Shown: positions 23,089-31,253 of the stretch, one piece after another
How positions within the stretch are numbered: position 1 is the stretch's first letter
How the letters are laid out: each line of letters starts with the position of its first letter
DNA from: Bacteroidaceae bacterium
GTDB taxonomy: Bacteria; Bacteroidota; Bacteroidia; Bacteroidales; Bacteroidaceae
Direction of reading: 5' to 3'
NCBI GenBank assembly: GCA_017453465.1
Contig: JAFTEV010000074.1
Span: forward strand, 34,708-98,707
DNA: 64,000 nt
Translations under genes and position numbers: made by a program
Notes under the pieces: generated by a model
Told to the model about the DNA's origin: nothing
The model's database searches: none
Seen by the model: the letters and a program-made list of their open reading frames with translations, nothing else

Positions 23089-25296
23089 ATGATACAGACC
23101 GTAAAGAAACGCGATGGACGCATCGTGGGATATAACGAGGAGAAAATCAAGGCAGCCATACGCAAGGCCATGCTCCAGACCGAGAAGGGCGAGGACGAGG
23201 GCCTCATCCACCGCATCTCGGACCGCATCGGCGCTCAAGGCAAAGAACAGATGAGCGTGGAGGACATACAGGACATGGTGGAGATGGAACTCATGAAGAG
23301 TCCCCGCAAGGAAGTGGCCAAGAAGTACATAGCCTATCGCGACCAGCGCAGCATTGCCCGCCGCGCCAAGACACGTGACATCTTCCTCGACATCATTGAG
23401 GCCAAGAACAACGACATCACACGCGAGAACGCCAACATGAACGCCGATTCGCCAGCGGGCATGATGATGAAGTTTGCCAGCGAAACAACCAAACCCTTCG
23501 TGGACGACTACCTGCTTTCGCCCGAAAGCCGCGATGCCGTGAAGAACAACTACTTGCACATCCACGACAAAGACTACTACCCCACCAAGTCGCTCACTTG
23601 CGTGCAACACCCACTGGACAACATCCTGCGCGACGGCTTCATTGCCGGACACGGAGAGAGCCGCCCCGCCAAGCGCATTGAGACCGCCAGCGTGATTGCC
23701 TGCATCAGCCTGGAGACGGCACAGAACGAAATGCACGGCGGACAGGCCATTCCCGCCTTCGACTTCTATATGGCACCCTACGTGAGAGCCTCTTTCCAGG
23801 AGGAAGTGAAGTACATTGAGCAGATGACGGGCCAAGACCTGCACGACCTGTACAATGCGCCCATCGACGACTACGTGAAGAAATCGCTCGACGGACTCAC
23901 TGGCTACGAGCGCGCCAAGCAGCACGCCATCAACCGCACTGTAGGCCGCGTGCACCAGGCCATGGAAGCGTTCATCCACAACATGAACACCATCCACTCC
24001 AGAGGCGGCAACCAGGTGGTCTTCTCCAGCATCAACTACGGCACGGACATCAGTGCCGAGGGTCGTTGTGTCATTCGCGAACTGCTGGAATCCACCTACG
24101 AGGGCGTGGGCAATGGGGCCACAGCCATCTTCCCCATACAAATCTGGAAGAAGAAGCGCGGTGTGAGCTACCTGCCGAGTGACCGCAACTACGACCTCTA
24201 CTGCCTGGCCTGCAAGGTGACTGCACGCCGGTTCTTCCCCAACTTCGTCAATCTGGATGCCACATACAACCAGCACGAAAAGTGGCGCATAGACGACCCT
24301 GAACGCTACAAGTATGAGCTGGCCACCATGGGCTGTCGCACCCGCGTGTTCGAGAACCGCTATGGCGAAAAGACCTCTATCGGACGCGGCAACATATCCT
24401 TCTCCACCATCAACATTGTGAAGCTCGCCCTGGAGTGTATGCCTATCGAGGACAAGGAGGCACGCATCAACGCCTTCTTCGCCAAACTGGACGAACTGCT
24501 CAACGTCACAGCCAAGCAGCTGCACGAGCGTTACAAGTTCCAGGCCACGGCTCTGGCCAAGCAGTTCCAGCTTGTGATGTCGAAACTGTGGAACGGGGCC
24601 GACGTGCTGGGCGAGAACGATACCATCGCCTCCGTCATCAACCAGGGCACACTGGGCATAGGCTTCATCGGACTGGCCGAATGTCTCATCGCCCTCATCG
24701 GCAAGCACCACGGCGAGAGCGCAGAGGCTCAGGAACTGGGTCTGCGCATTGTCACCTACATGCGCGACCAGGTGCTGAAGTTCTGCGAAAAGTATCAGCA
24801 CAACTACTCAGTGCTGGCCACACCAGCCGAGGGACTGGCCGGAAAGTTCACCAAGCGCGACCGCAAGAAGTTTGGCATAGTGGCTGGCGTGACCGACAAG
24901 GACTACTATACCAACTCGAACCATGTGCCCGTGTATTACCACTGCTCTCCGCGCCACAAGGCAGAGATTGAAGCCCCCTACCACGAACTGACTCGCGGCG
25001 GCCACATCTTCTATGTGGAGATTGACGGTGATGCCACACACAACCCAGAAGCCATTATGCAGATAGTGGACTTGATGGATGAGTACAACATTGGCTATGG
25101 TTCCGTCAACCACAACCGCAACCGCTGTATGCACTGTGGCTATGAGGACGCGAGCGAAGACCTGAAAGTCTGCCCCAAGTGCGGTAGCACCGCCATCGAC
25201 ACCCTGCAGCGCATCACTGGCTATCTGGTGGGCACCACAGACCGCTGGAACTCCGGCAAGCTGGCCGAACTGAAAGACCGCGTTGTGCATAAATAA
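23089..25296 (+). CDS. nrdD: Anaerobic (class III) ribonucleoside-triphosphate reductase
   Basis: Makes dNTPs from NTPs without oxygen, using a glycyl radical. Residues 1-90 form an ATP-cone (IQTVKKRDGRIVGYNEEKI), the allosteric activity domain. The barrel follows, with HIHDKDYYPT and the C-terminal Zn-ribbon (RCMHCGYED...VCPKCGST) and glycyl-radical motif QRITGYLVG with G711. Length of 735 is normal for the family. The activating enzyme NrdG, often the next gene, is not present in this window; the next gene on the same strand lies 211 bases on behind a terminator and its own promoter. Confidence 0.96.
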   Translation: MIQTVKKRDGRIVGYNEEKIKAAIRKAMLQTEKGEDEGLIHRISDRIGAQGKEQMSVEDIQDMVEMELMKSPRKEVAKKYIAYRDQRSIARRAKTRDIFLDIIEAKNNDITRENANMNADSPAGMMMKFASETTKPFVDDYLLSPESRDAVKNNYLHIHDKDYYPTKSLTCVQHPLDNILRDGFIAGHGESRPAKRIETASVIACISLETAQNEMHGGQAIPAFDFYMAPYVRASFQEEVKYIEQMTGQDLHDLYNAPIDDYVKKSLDGLTGYERAKQHAINRTVGRVHQAMEAFIHNMNTIHSRGGNQVVFSSINYGTDISAEGRCVIRELLESTYEGVGNGATAIFPIQIWKKKRGVSYLPSDRNYDLYCLACKVTARRFFPNFVNLDATYNQHEKWRIDDPERYKYELATMGCRTRVFENRYGEKTSIGRGNISFSTINIVKLALECMPIEDKEARINAFFAKLDELLNVTAKQLHERYKFQATALAKQFQLVMSKLWNGADVLGENDTIASVINQGTLGIGFIGLAECLIALIGKHHGESAEAQELGLRIVTYMRDQVLKFCEKYQHNYSVLATPAEGLAGKFTKRDRKKFGIVAGVTDKDYYTNSNHVPVYYHCSPRHKAEIEAPYHELTRGGHIFYVEIDGDATHNPEAIMQIVDLMDEYNIGYGSVNHNRNRCMHCGYEDASEDLKVCPKCGSTAIDTLQRITGYLVGTTDRWNSGKLAELKDRVVHK

Positions 25297-25376
25297 AAGG
25301 AAACACATTCATTCAATATATTCTCACACGTTACTAAATAACAAACTACTCCTTACTTTTTTGCGGATGAATGAGG

Positions 25377-25407
25377 CTGGAGGGATGCAGTGATTGCATC
25401 CCTCCAG
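25377..25407 (+). terminator. Terminator after nrdD
   Basis: A 13-bp perfect stem (CTGGAGGGATGCA with its complement) around loop GTGAT, followed by TGGTTTTGT. It separates nrdD from the fucose operon. Confidence 0.8.
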
Positions 25408-25447
25408 TGGTTTTGTAACAAAATTGAATAGAATTGTTACAGATTTA

Positions 25448-25479
25448 TTTGCCTGTCCCCGCAATAGTACTTACCTTTG
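25448..25479 (+). promoter_or_regulatory. Promoter of the fucose operon
   Basis: TTTG (25448-25451), a 20-base spacer, TACCTTTG (25472-25479). It precedes the ATG at 25508 by 28 bases. Closely spaced genes from 25508 to 35260 suggest one long transcript. Confidence 0.8.
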
Positions 25480-25507
25480 TAGCAGAAAACCATAAAACAC
25501 ACAGAAC

Positions 25508-26455
25508 ATGAGATACACAGAACTGGGCAAGACGGGAATGCAGATTTCCCACTTGAGCTTCGGCGCATCGTCGCTGGGCAGTGTGTTCCGCGAGACCCGC
25601 GAGGCAGAGAGCTTCGAGGCCGTGGAAGCTGCCATCGAGGGCGGCATCAACTTCATTGACGTAAGTCCCTACTACGGCCACTACAAGGCCGAGACCGTGC
25701 TGGGCAAGGCACTGCGGCGGATTCCACGCGACAAATACTACCTCAGCACCAAAGTGGGACGCTACGGCAAGGACGGCGTGAACACCTGGGACTACTCTGC
25801 GCGGCGTGCCACGGAGAGCGTCTATGAAAGCATGGAACGCCTCGGCGTGGATTACATAGACCTCATCAACGTGCACGACATAGAGTTTCAGGCGGCTCTG
25901 CCCGGCGGCCTGCAGAAGGTAGTGGACGAAACGCTGCCCGCACTGGTGGAACTCAAGCGCAAAGGCATCGTGGGCCACGTGGGCATTACCGACCTGCAGC
26001 TGGAAAACCTCTGCTGGGTGATTGACCACAGTGAGGCCGGCACCGTGGAGAGTGTGCTCAACTTCTGCCACTACTGTCTGAACGACGACAAACTGGCCGA
26101 TTACCTCGACTACTTCGAGTCGCGTGGCATCGGCATCATCAACGCATCGCCGCTGAGCATGGGTCTGCTCTCCCAGCGCGGCGTTCCCAGCTGGCACCCT
26201 GCACCCCGCCCGCTGGTGGAAGCCTGTGCCAAGGCCGCCGCACACTGTGCCGCAAAGCAGTACCCCATAGAGAAACTGGCCGTGCAGTACGCCGTGAGCA
26301 ATCCGCGCATAGCCAGCACCCTGTTCTCATCGGCCAACCCTGAGAACGTGAAGCGCAACATCGCGTGGGCAAACGAGGCTCCCGACTGGACGCTGGTGGA
26401 GGAAGTGAAGGAAATCATAGGCAATCAGCAGCGCGTGTCATGGGCAAACTCATAA
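25508..26455 (+). CDS. Aldo/keto reductase, probable L-fucose/L-galactose dehydrogenase
   Basis: NAD(P)-dependent oxidoreductase of the AKR barrel fold, 315 residues. The family active site is visible: D and Y in FIDVSPYYGHYKAETVLGKAL, K in YYLSTKVGRYG and H in LINVHDIEFQ. The closest types are D-threo-aldose and L-galactose dehydrogenases, which oxidise L-fucose, L-galactose or D-arabinose at C1 to the lactone. In an operon with FucP, a fucosidase and an amidohydrolase, L-fucose is the likely substrate. It opens the operon and overlaps the next gene by 16 bases. Family certain, substrate inferred. Confidence 0.88.
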   Translation: MRYTELGKTGMQISHLSFGASSLGSVFRETREAESFEAVEAAIEGGINFIDVSPYYGHYKAETVLGKALRRIPRDKYYLSTKVGRYGKDGVNTWDYSARRATESVYESMERLGVDYIDLINVHDIEFQAALPGGLQKVVDETLPALVELKRKGIVGHVGITDLQLENLCWVIDHSEAGTVESVLNFCHYCLNDDKLADYLDYFESRGIGIINASPLSMGLLSQRGVPSWHPAPRPLVEACAKAAAHCAAKQYPIEKLAVQYAVSNPRIASTLFSSANPENVKRNIAWANEAPDWTLVEEVKEIIGNQQRVSWANS

Positions 26456-27330
26456 TCGATGCACATTCCCACCTGTGGCTCAAGCAAGACACCTGGGTGG
26501 ACGGAAGGCGAATCCTTTCGCTGAAGAACGGGCGCAGCATCTTCCTGGACGAGGAAGTGCAGATGCTGCCCCCATTCATGGTGGACGGCGTGAACTCTGC
26601 CGAGGTGTTCCTCTCCAACATGGACTACGCCCAAGTGGGTGCCGCCGTGGTGGTACAAGAGGTTATCGACGGCAACCAGAACGCCTACCTGCAGCAGGTA
26701 CAGCTGCAACATCCCGACCGCTTCTTCTGCATGGGCATGGCCACCACAGTGGACGAAGCCCAAAAGGTGCTGGACAGCGGGCTGCATGGCATCGCCATCC
26801 CCGGCCACAGGCTCCACGGCTCGCTCCACAGGCTCATGCCGCTGTTCAAGTTCATGGAGGAGAACGGCATGGTGCTCTCTATGTGTCTGGGCGACGACGA
26901 AAAGCAGATTGGCGAAATGGGCGAAGCCATCGAGGAGTGCCCCGACCTGCGGGTAGCCATCGGGCACTTCGGCATGGTGACCACACCCTCGTTTGAGAGC
27001 CAAGTCTTGCTCGCCCGCCGAGGAAAGCACGTGGCGATTGAGTCGGGTGGAATCACCTGGCTGTTCCACAAGGAGTTCTACCCCTATCCCTCGGCCATTC
27101 GCAGCATTCGCAGGGTTGCCGACCTGGTGGGATGGGACCGCCTGATGTGGGGCAGCGACTACCCACGCACCATTACAGCCATTACCTACCGGATGTCATA
27201 CGACTTTGTGGAGAAGTCCACCGAACTGACCGCTGCCGAGAAAGCCTTGTTCCTGGGCGAGAATGCCCTGCGCTTCTACGGCTTCAAGCATCTGCCCGAT
27301 TTACCTTATATAAAAAACATGTCTGAATAA
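26440..27330 (+). CDS. Amidohydrolase, probable sugar lactonase
   Basis: A 296-residue metal-dependent hydrolase of the amidohydrolase-2 (COG3618-like) family, members of which hydrolyse L-fucono- and L-rhamnono-lactones. The HxH metal motif is at the very start (IIDAHSHLW), and the catalytic Asp follows WDRLMWGSDYPRT. The ATG at 26440 is chosen because it places this motif at residue 6; an upstream Met at 26365 reads through the end of the previous gene. The 16-base overlap with the aldo/keto reductase suggests the two act in sequence: lactone formed, then opened to L-fuconate. Substrate inferred from context. Confidence 0.85.
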   Translation: MGKLIIDAHSHLWLKQDTWVDGRRILSLKNGRSIFLDEEVQMLPPFMVDGVNSAEVFLSNMDYAQVGAAVVVQEVIDGNQNAYLQQVQLQHPDRFFCMGMATTVDEAQKVLDSGLHGIAIPGHRLHGSLHRLMPLFKFMEENGMVLSMCLGDDEKQIGEMGEAIEECPDLRVAIGHFGMVTTPSFESQVLLARRGKHVAIESGGITWLFHKEFYPYPSAIRSIRRVADLVGWDRLMWGSDYPRTITAITYRMSYDFVEKSTELTAAEKALFLGENALRFYGFKHLPDLPYIKNMSE

Positions 27331-27333
27331 CCC

Positions 27334-28641
27334 ATGGAAAAGAAACCCTTAGTACAGAAGAAATACCTCTTCACCTTTATACTCATCACGTCGCTGTTCG
27401 CCCTGTGGGGCTTTGCCAACGACATCACCAATCCCATGGTGGCTGCCTTCCAGACCGTGATGGAACTGTCAGCCGCAAAAGCCTCGATGGTTCAGTTTGC
27501 CTTCTACGGCGGCTATGCTACGATGGCCATTCCTGCCGCGCTGTTCATCCGTCGCTACTCCTACAAGAGTGGAATCCTCCTGGGTCTGGCACTCTATGCC
27601 ACGGGTGCCTTCCTTTTCATTCCAGCCGCAGAATACCAGCTGTTTGCCTTCTTCTGTGTGTCGCTCTACATCCTTACGTTTGGACTGGCTTTCCTCGAAA
27701 CGACTGCCAACCCCTTCATCCTCTCACTGGGCGACAAGGACACCTCCACACGCCGACTGAATCTGGCTCAGGCATTCAATCCCGTGGGTTCATTGAGCGG
27801 CATGGCCGTAGCCTCGTTCATCGTGCTACCCCATCTGCTTTCCGACAAGCGCGATGCAGCCGGACAAATCATCTTCCCATTGCTGTCGGAGGCAGAGAAA
27901 GCCGACATCCGTCTGCACGACCTTGCCGTCATACGCGACCCATACGTGGCCATCGGGCTGGTGGTTGTCTGCGTGCTGGCGGTCATTGCCCTGACCCGGA
28001 TGCCCAAGACGGAGAGCGAGGAACAAAAGGCTGCGGGCCAGACCCACACCGTTGGCGAGACGCTGCACAACCTGTGGCACAACACCATCTACCGTGAGGG
28101 CGTGTTCGCACAAGTCTGCTACGTGGCAGCCCAGATTATGGTCTGGACCTTCATCATCCAGTATGCCGACCACCTGGGCATTAATAAGGCTAAGGCGCAG
28201 ATGTTCAACATCGTGGCGATGTCCCTCAACCTGTGTGGCCGCTTCCTTGGCACGTCCATCATGCGCTTTGTCAACACCCGCAAGATGTTGACAATCTTTG
28301 GCATTTGTGCCGCTCTGTGCACCCTCGGCACCGTTTGCATCGAGGGCATGGCTGGACTCTACTGCCTGGTGGCCATCAGTCTGTTCATGTCCATCATGTT
28401 CCCCACCATCTACGGCGTAGCCCTGGAGAACGTCGATTCCAAAGACACCCACCTCGGAGCCGCCTTTCTCGTCATGGCCATCGTGGGCGGTGCGCTGATG
28501 CCACCGTTGCAGGGACTGATCATCGACCAGCAAACCATCTGGGGCCACCCAGCCGTGAACATTTCGTTCACCTTGCCGCTGCTCTGTTTCCTCGTTGTGA
28601 CAGCATACGGCTACCGTTCATACAAACGTCAGTTATCATAA
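27334..28641 (+). CDS. fucP: L-fucose:H+ symporter-type permease
   Basis: Inner-membrane major facilitator carrier of the FucP family, 435 residues with 12 hydrophobic segments. Typical are LFALWGFANDITNPMVAAFQ in helix 1, with the Asn-Asp pair, and FLETTANPFILSLGD with NLAQAFNPVGS in helices 4-5. FucP imports L-fucose with protons in Escherichia coli; related proteins take other hexoses, but the neighbours here favour fucose. It begins 3 bases after the amidohydrolase. Substrate inferred, family strong. Confidence 0.9.
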   Translation: MEKKPLVQKKYLFTFILITSLFALWGFANDITNPMVAAFQTVMELSAAKASMVQFAFYGGYATMAIPAALFIRRYSYKSGILLGLALYATGAFLFIPAAEYQLFAFFCVSLYILTFGLAFLETTANPFILSLGDKDTSTRRLNLAQAFNPVGSLSGMAVASFIVLPHLLSDKRDAAGQIIFPLLSEAEKADIRLHDLAVIRDPYVAIGLVVVCVLAVIALTRMPKTESEEQKAAGQTHTVGETLHNLWHNTIYREGVFAQVCYVAAQIMVWTFIIQYADHLGINKAKAQMFNIVAMSLNLCGRFLGTSIMRFVNTRKMLTIFGICAALCTLGTVCIEGMAGLYCLVAISLFMSIMFPTIYGVALENVDSKDTHLGAAFLVMAIVGGALMPPLQGLIIDQQTIWGHPAVNISFTLPLLCFLVVTAYGYRSYKRQLS

Positions 28642-28660
28642 CAAAATAGTCAACAAAACA

Positions 28661-29680
28661 ATGAAAGCGATACAAATCACGCACACACAGCAGCTGAACA
28701 TCATTGATGTGGAGAGACCAGCCGCTCTGAAAGAAAACGAAGTTCTCTTGAAACTGCACTACGTAGGCTTCTGTGGTTCAGACCTCAACACATTCATGGG
28801 ACGCAACACCATGGCTCTGAGCCCCGTCATCCCAGGCCACGAAGTGGGAGCCACCATCGAGGCCGTGGGCAGCGACGTGCCGGAGGGCCTGAAGCCAGGC
28901 ATGGTCGTCACCTGCAACCCCTACACCAACTGCGGCAAGTGCGCCTCGTGCCGCAACGGGCGTGTCAATGCCTGCCAGCACAACGAGACGCTGGGCGTGC
29001 AGCGCAACGGTGCCATGAAGGAGTACATCGTGCTGCCCTGGGAGAAAATCATTCCCGCCGGACTGCTCACCCCTAAGACCTGCGCCCTGATTGAACCCAT
29101 GAGCGTGGGATTCCATGCCGTGAGCCGCGCAGGAGTCACCGACGTTGACGTGGTGCTGGTCATTGGCTGCGGCATGGTAGGCATGGGAGCCGTGGTGCGA
29201 GCCGTCACCCGTGGTGCCACCGTGGTGGCTGCCGACCTCGACGACGAAAAGCTGACCCTGGCTCGCCAAATGGGAGCCTCCTACACCATCAATACCAAGA
29301 CGGAGGATGTGCACCAGCGACTGCTGGAAATGACCAGCGGCTTTGGTCCCGATGTGGTGATTGAGGCCGTGGGCAGTCCTGCCACTTACCAGATGGCTGT
29401 CGATGAAGTGGCCTTCACTGGGCGGGTGGTCTGCATTGGCTATGCCAAGAGTGAAGTTTCGTTCCAGACCAAATACTTCGTACAGAAGGAACTCGACATC
29501 CGTGGTTCGCGCAACGCCAACCCGCAAGACTTCCGTGCCGTCATCCATTACTTGGAGCGTGGCACCTGCCCTGTAGATCAGCTCATCACGAAAGTAATCC
29601 AACCCGAAGAAGCCCTCGACACCATGCGCTGGTGGAGCGAGAATCCCGGCAAGGTGTTCCGTATATTGGTCGAATTTTAA
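28661..29680 (+). CDS. Zinc-dependent medium-chain alcohol dehydrogenase
   Basis: A 339-residue MDR dehydrogenase. Catalytic zinc residues are C38 (VGFCGSDLN) and the GHEVG motif; the structural zinc site is formed by the Cys set in CNPYTNCGKCASCRNGRVNAC; the NAD-binding motif is VIGCGMVGMGA. Relatives oxidise sugar acids and polyols (L-idonate, threonine, galactitol types). In this operon it may oxidise L-fuconate or a later intermediate; no enolase-type fuconate dehydratase is present, so its place in the pathway is open. It lies 19 bases after fucP. Confidence 0.86.
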   Translation: MKAIQITHTQQLNIIDVERPAALKENEVLLKLHYVGFCGSDLNTFMGRNTMALSPVIPGHEVGATIEAVGSDVPEGLKPGMVVTCNPYTNCGKCASCRNGRVNACQHNETLGVQRNGAMKEYIVLPWEKIIPAGLLTPKTCALIEPMSVGFHAVSRAGVTDVDVVLVIGCGMVGMGAVVRAVTRGATVVAADLDDEKLTLARQMGASYTINTKTEDVHQRLLEMTSGFGPDVVIEAVGSPATYQMAVDEVAFTGRVVCIGYAKSEVSFQTKYFVQKELDIRGSRNANPQDFRAVIHYLERGTCPVDQLITKVIQPEEALDTMRWWSENPGKVFRILVEF

Positions 29681-29693
29681 AGGACAGACATCC

Positions 29694-30881
29694 ATGAAAG
29701 TATTTGTCAGCGGCTGCTACGACCTGCTGCACAGCGGACACGTAGAGTTCTTCCGCCAGGCCAGTCAATATGGCGACCTGTATGTAGGCATAGGCAGCGA
29801 CGCAACCATACTCCAGTATAAAAACCACAAGACGCTCTATCCCGAACAGGAACGCCTCTTCATGGTGAAAAGCATCCGTTACGTGAAGGATGCCTTCATC
29901 AATGCGGGCAGCGGCGTGATGGACTTCGTGCCCACGGTGGAAGCCTTGCAGCCCGACCGCTTTGTGGTCAATGCTGACGGCGCGAGCGAAGAGAAACGCC
30001 AGTTCTGCGAATCCCACGGCATAGAATACATCGTGCTCAGCCGCACACCAGCCGACGGGCTGGAGGCCAGAAGCAGCACGAGCATCAAAGAGAGCCTGGC
30101 GAAAGCCGCCCAACCTAAGGGGGAGTCCATCCCCACCCGTCTCGACCTGGCCGGCACTTGGATTGACCAGCCCTACGTCAGTACTTACGCGCAGGGATGG
30201 GCCATTACCATCTCACTGGTGCCCACCTTCGAGGTGCGCGAGCGTTGTGGACTATCTACTTCGACCCGCAACCAGATTAAGCGCATTTGGCCCATACAGC
30301 TGCCCGACATGGATCCCGAAATGCTGGCAAAGCTGGTGTTCTGTTTCGAGAACGAACCAGAACGCAGCGACGGCATAATCAGCGGCGCACAGGATGCCAT
30401 CGGCATTTGCGTGCCGGGCCTTTGCCGACATTATTACAATGCGCACTACTGGCCAGAGAAAATAGAGCAGTGTCACGACGAACACATCCTCAGCTGGCTG
30501 GAACAGCACCTGTGCCTCATCCCCATGTTTCCGCGTCGTCCGGGCTGTTCGGTCGTAACGGGCAAGGACATCAACGAGGCAAACGTGAAAGCCCTGGTGC
30601 GCGCAGCCGACGACTGTTGGCAAGCCATCCAGCAGACCGACCTCGATGCTTTTGCAGCCGCCTACCGCGCCTCGTTCAATGCACAGGTCCGGCTCTTTCC
30701 GGCCATGATTCAGCCCGGCGTACAGGACTACATCGACCAGTATTCTAAGTTGCCCGACGTGCTGGCATGGAAAATGCCCGGTGCGGGTGGAGGCGGCTAC
30801 CTGGCCATTGTGGTGAGCGACACCGCTCAGTTCTGTGGGGCACACCCCGAAGCCATTCCCCTAACCATCAGAAGAAAATGA
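29694..30881 (+). CDS. Nucleotidyltransferase-GHMP kinase-like fusion of the fucose operon
   Basis: A 395-residue protein of two parts. Residues 1-135 are a cytidylyltransferase-like nucleotide-binding domain: GCYDLLHSGHVEFF with the HxGH motif at 13-16 and the closing RSSTSIKESL. Residues 145-395 resemble GHMP kinases: PTRLDLAGTWIDQPY matches motif 1 and PGAGGGGYLAIV motif 3. Motif 2, the ATP loop, is not clear; CGLSTSTRN near residue 183 is the only candidate and sits too close to motif 1, so the kinase half is shortened or inactive. It differs from Fkp, which is about 950 residues and uses another pyrophosphorylase fold. It overlaps the mutarotase by 4 bases. Function unknown. Confidence 0.75.
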   Translation: MKVFVSGCYDLLHSGHVEFFRQASQYGDLYVGIGSDATILQYKNHKTLYPEQERLFMVKSIRYVKDAFINAGSGVMDFVPTVEALQPDRFVVNADGASEEKRQFCESHGIEYIVLSRTPADGLEARSSTSIKESLAKAAQPKGESIPTRLDLAGTWIDQPYVSTYAQGWAITISLVPTFEVRERCGLSTSTRNQIKRIWPIQLPDMDPEMLAKLVFCFENEPERSDGIISGAQDAIGICVPGLCRHYYNAHYWPEKIEQCHDEHILSWLEQHLCLIPMFPRRPGCSVVTGKDINEANVKALVRAADDCWQAIQQTDLDAFAAAYRASFNAQVRLFPAMIQPGVQDYIDQYSKLPDVLAWKMPGAGGGGYLAIVVSDTAQFCGAHPEAIPLTIRRK

Positions 30882-31228
30882 ACACACAGACCAAACGCTA
30901 TGTGCAGACCCTCGACCTGAAGGCCGACCCCGACCTGATTCGGGAATACCGCAAGTGGCACTCCAAGGAATACCACTGGAAAGAAATTCGCGACGGCATA
31001 CGTGCCGTGGGTATCCTCGAAATGGAAATCTACATCCTCGGCACCAGACTGGTGATGATTGTCGATGCACCCTTGGACTTCGACTGGCAAACGGCCATGA
31101 ACCGACTGGCCACCCTGCCCCGACAGGCCGAGTGGGAAGCCTTTGTCGCCAAATTCCAAGGCTGCGACGCTCAGGCCACAAGCGACGAGAAGTGGCAAAT
31201 GATGGAACGAATGTTCTACTTGTACTGA
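30878..31228 (+). CDS. L-rhamnose/L-fucose mutarotase (RhaM family)
   Basis: A 116-residue protein of the DUF718/RhaM family that speeds interconversion of alpha and beta sugar anomers. Typical are LDLKADPDLIREYRKWH at the start, with the catalytic-region His, GIRAVGILEMEIYILGTRLVMI in the middle and a Trp/Met-rich end (EKWQMMERMFYLY). The ATG overlaps the stop of the fusion gene (ATGA). In an L-fucose operon a mutarotase supplies the anomer used by the dehydrogenase. Family clear, sugar inferred. Confidence 0.9.
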   Translation: MNTQTKRYVQTLDLKADPDLIREYRKWHSKEYHWKEIRDGIRAVGILEMEIYILGTRLVMIVDAPLDFDWQTAMNRLATLPRQAEWEAFVAKFQGCDAQATSDEKWQMMERMFYLY

Positions 31229-31253
31229 AATTCTTCAAATACAAATACCAAAC

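Noticed and set aside
23056-24801. Open frame of 581 codons on the minus strand
   Set aside because: Antisense shadow of nrdD; Val/His/Leu-rich and without domains, caused by the strong third-position GC bias of nrdD.
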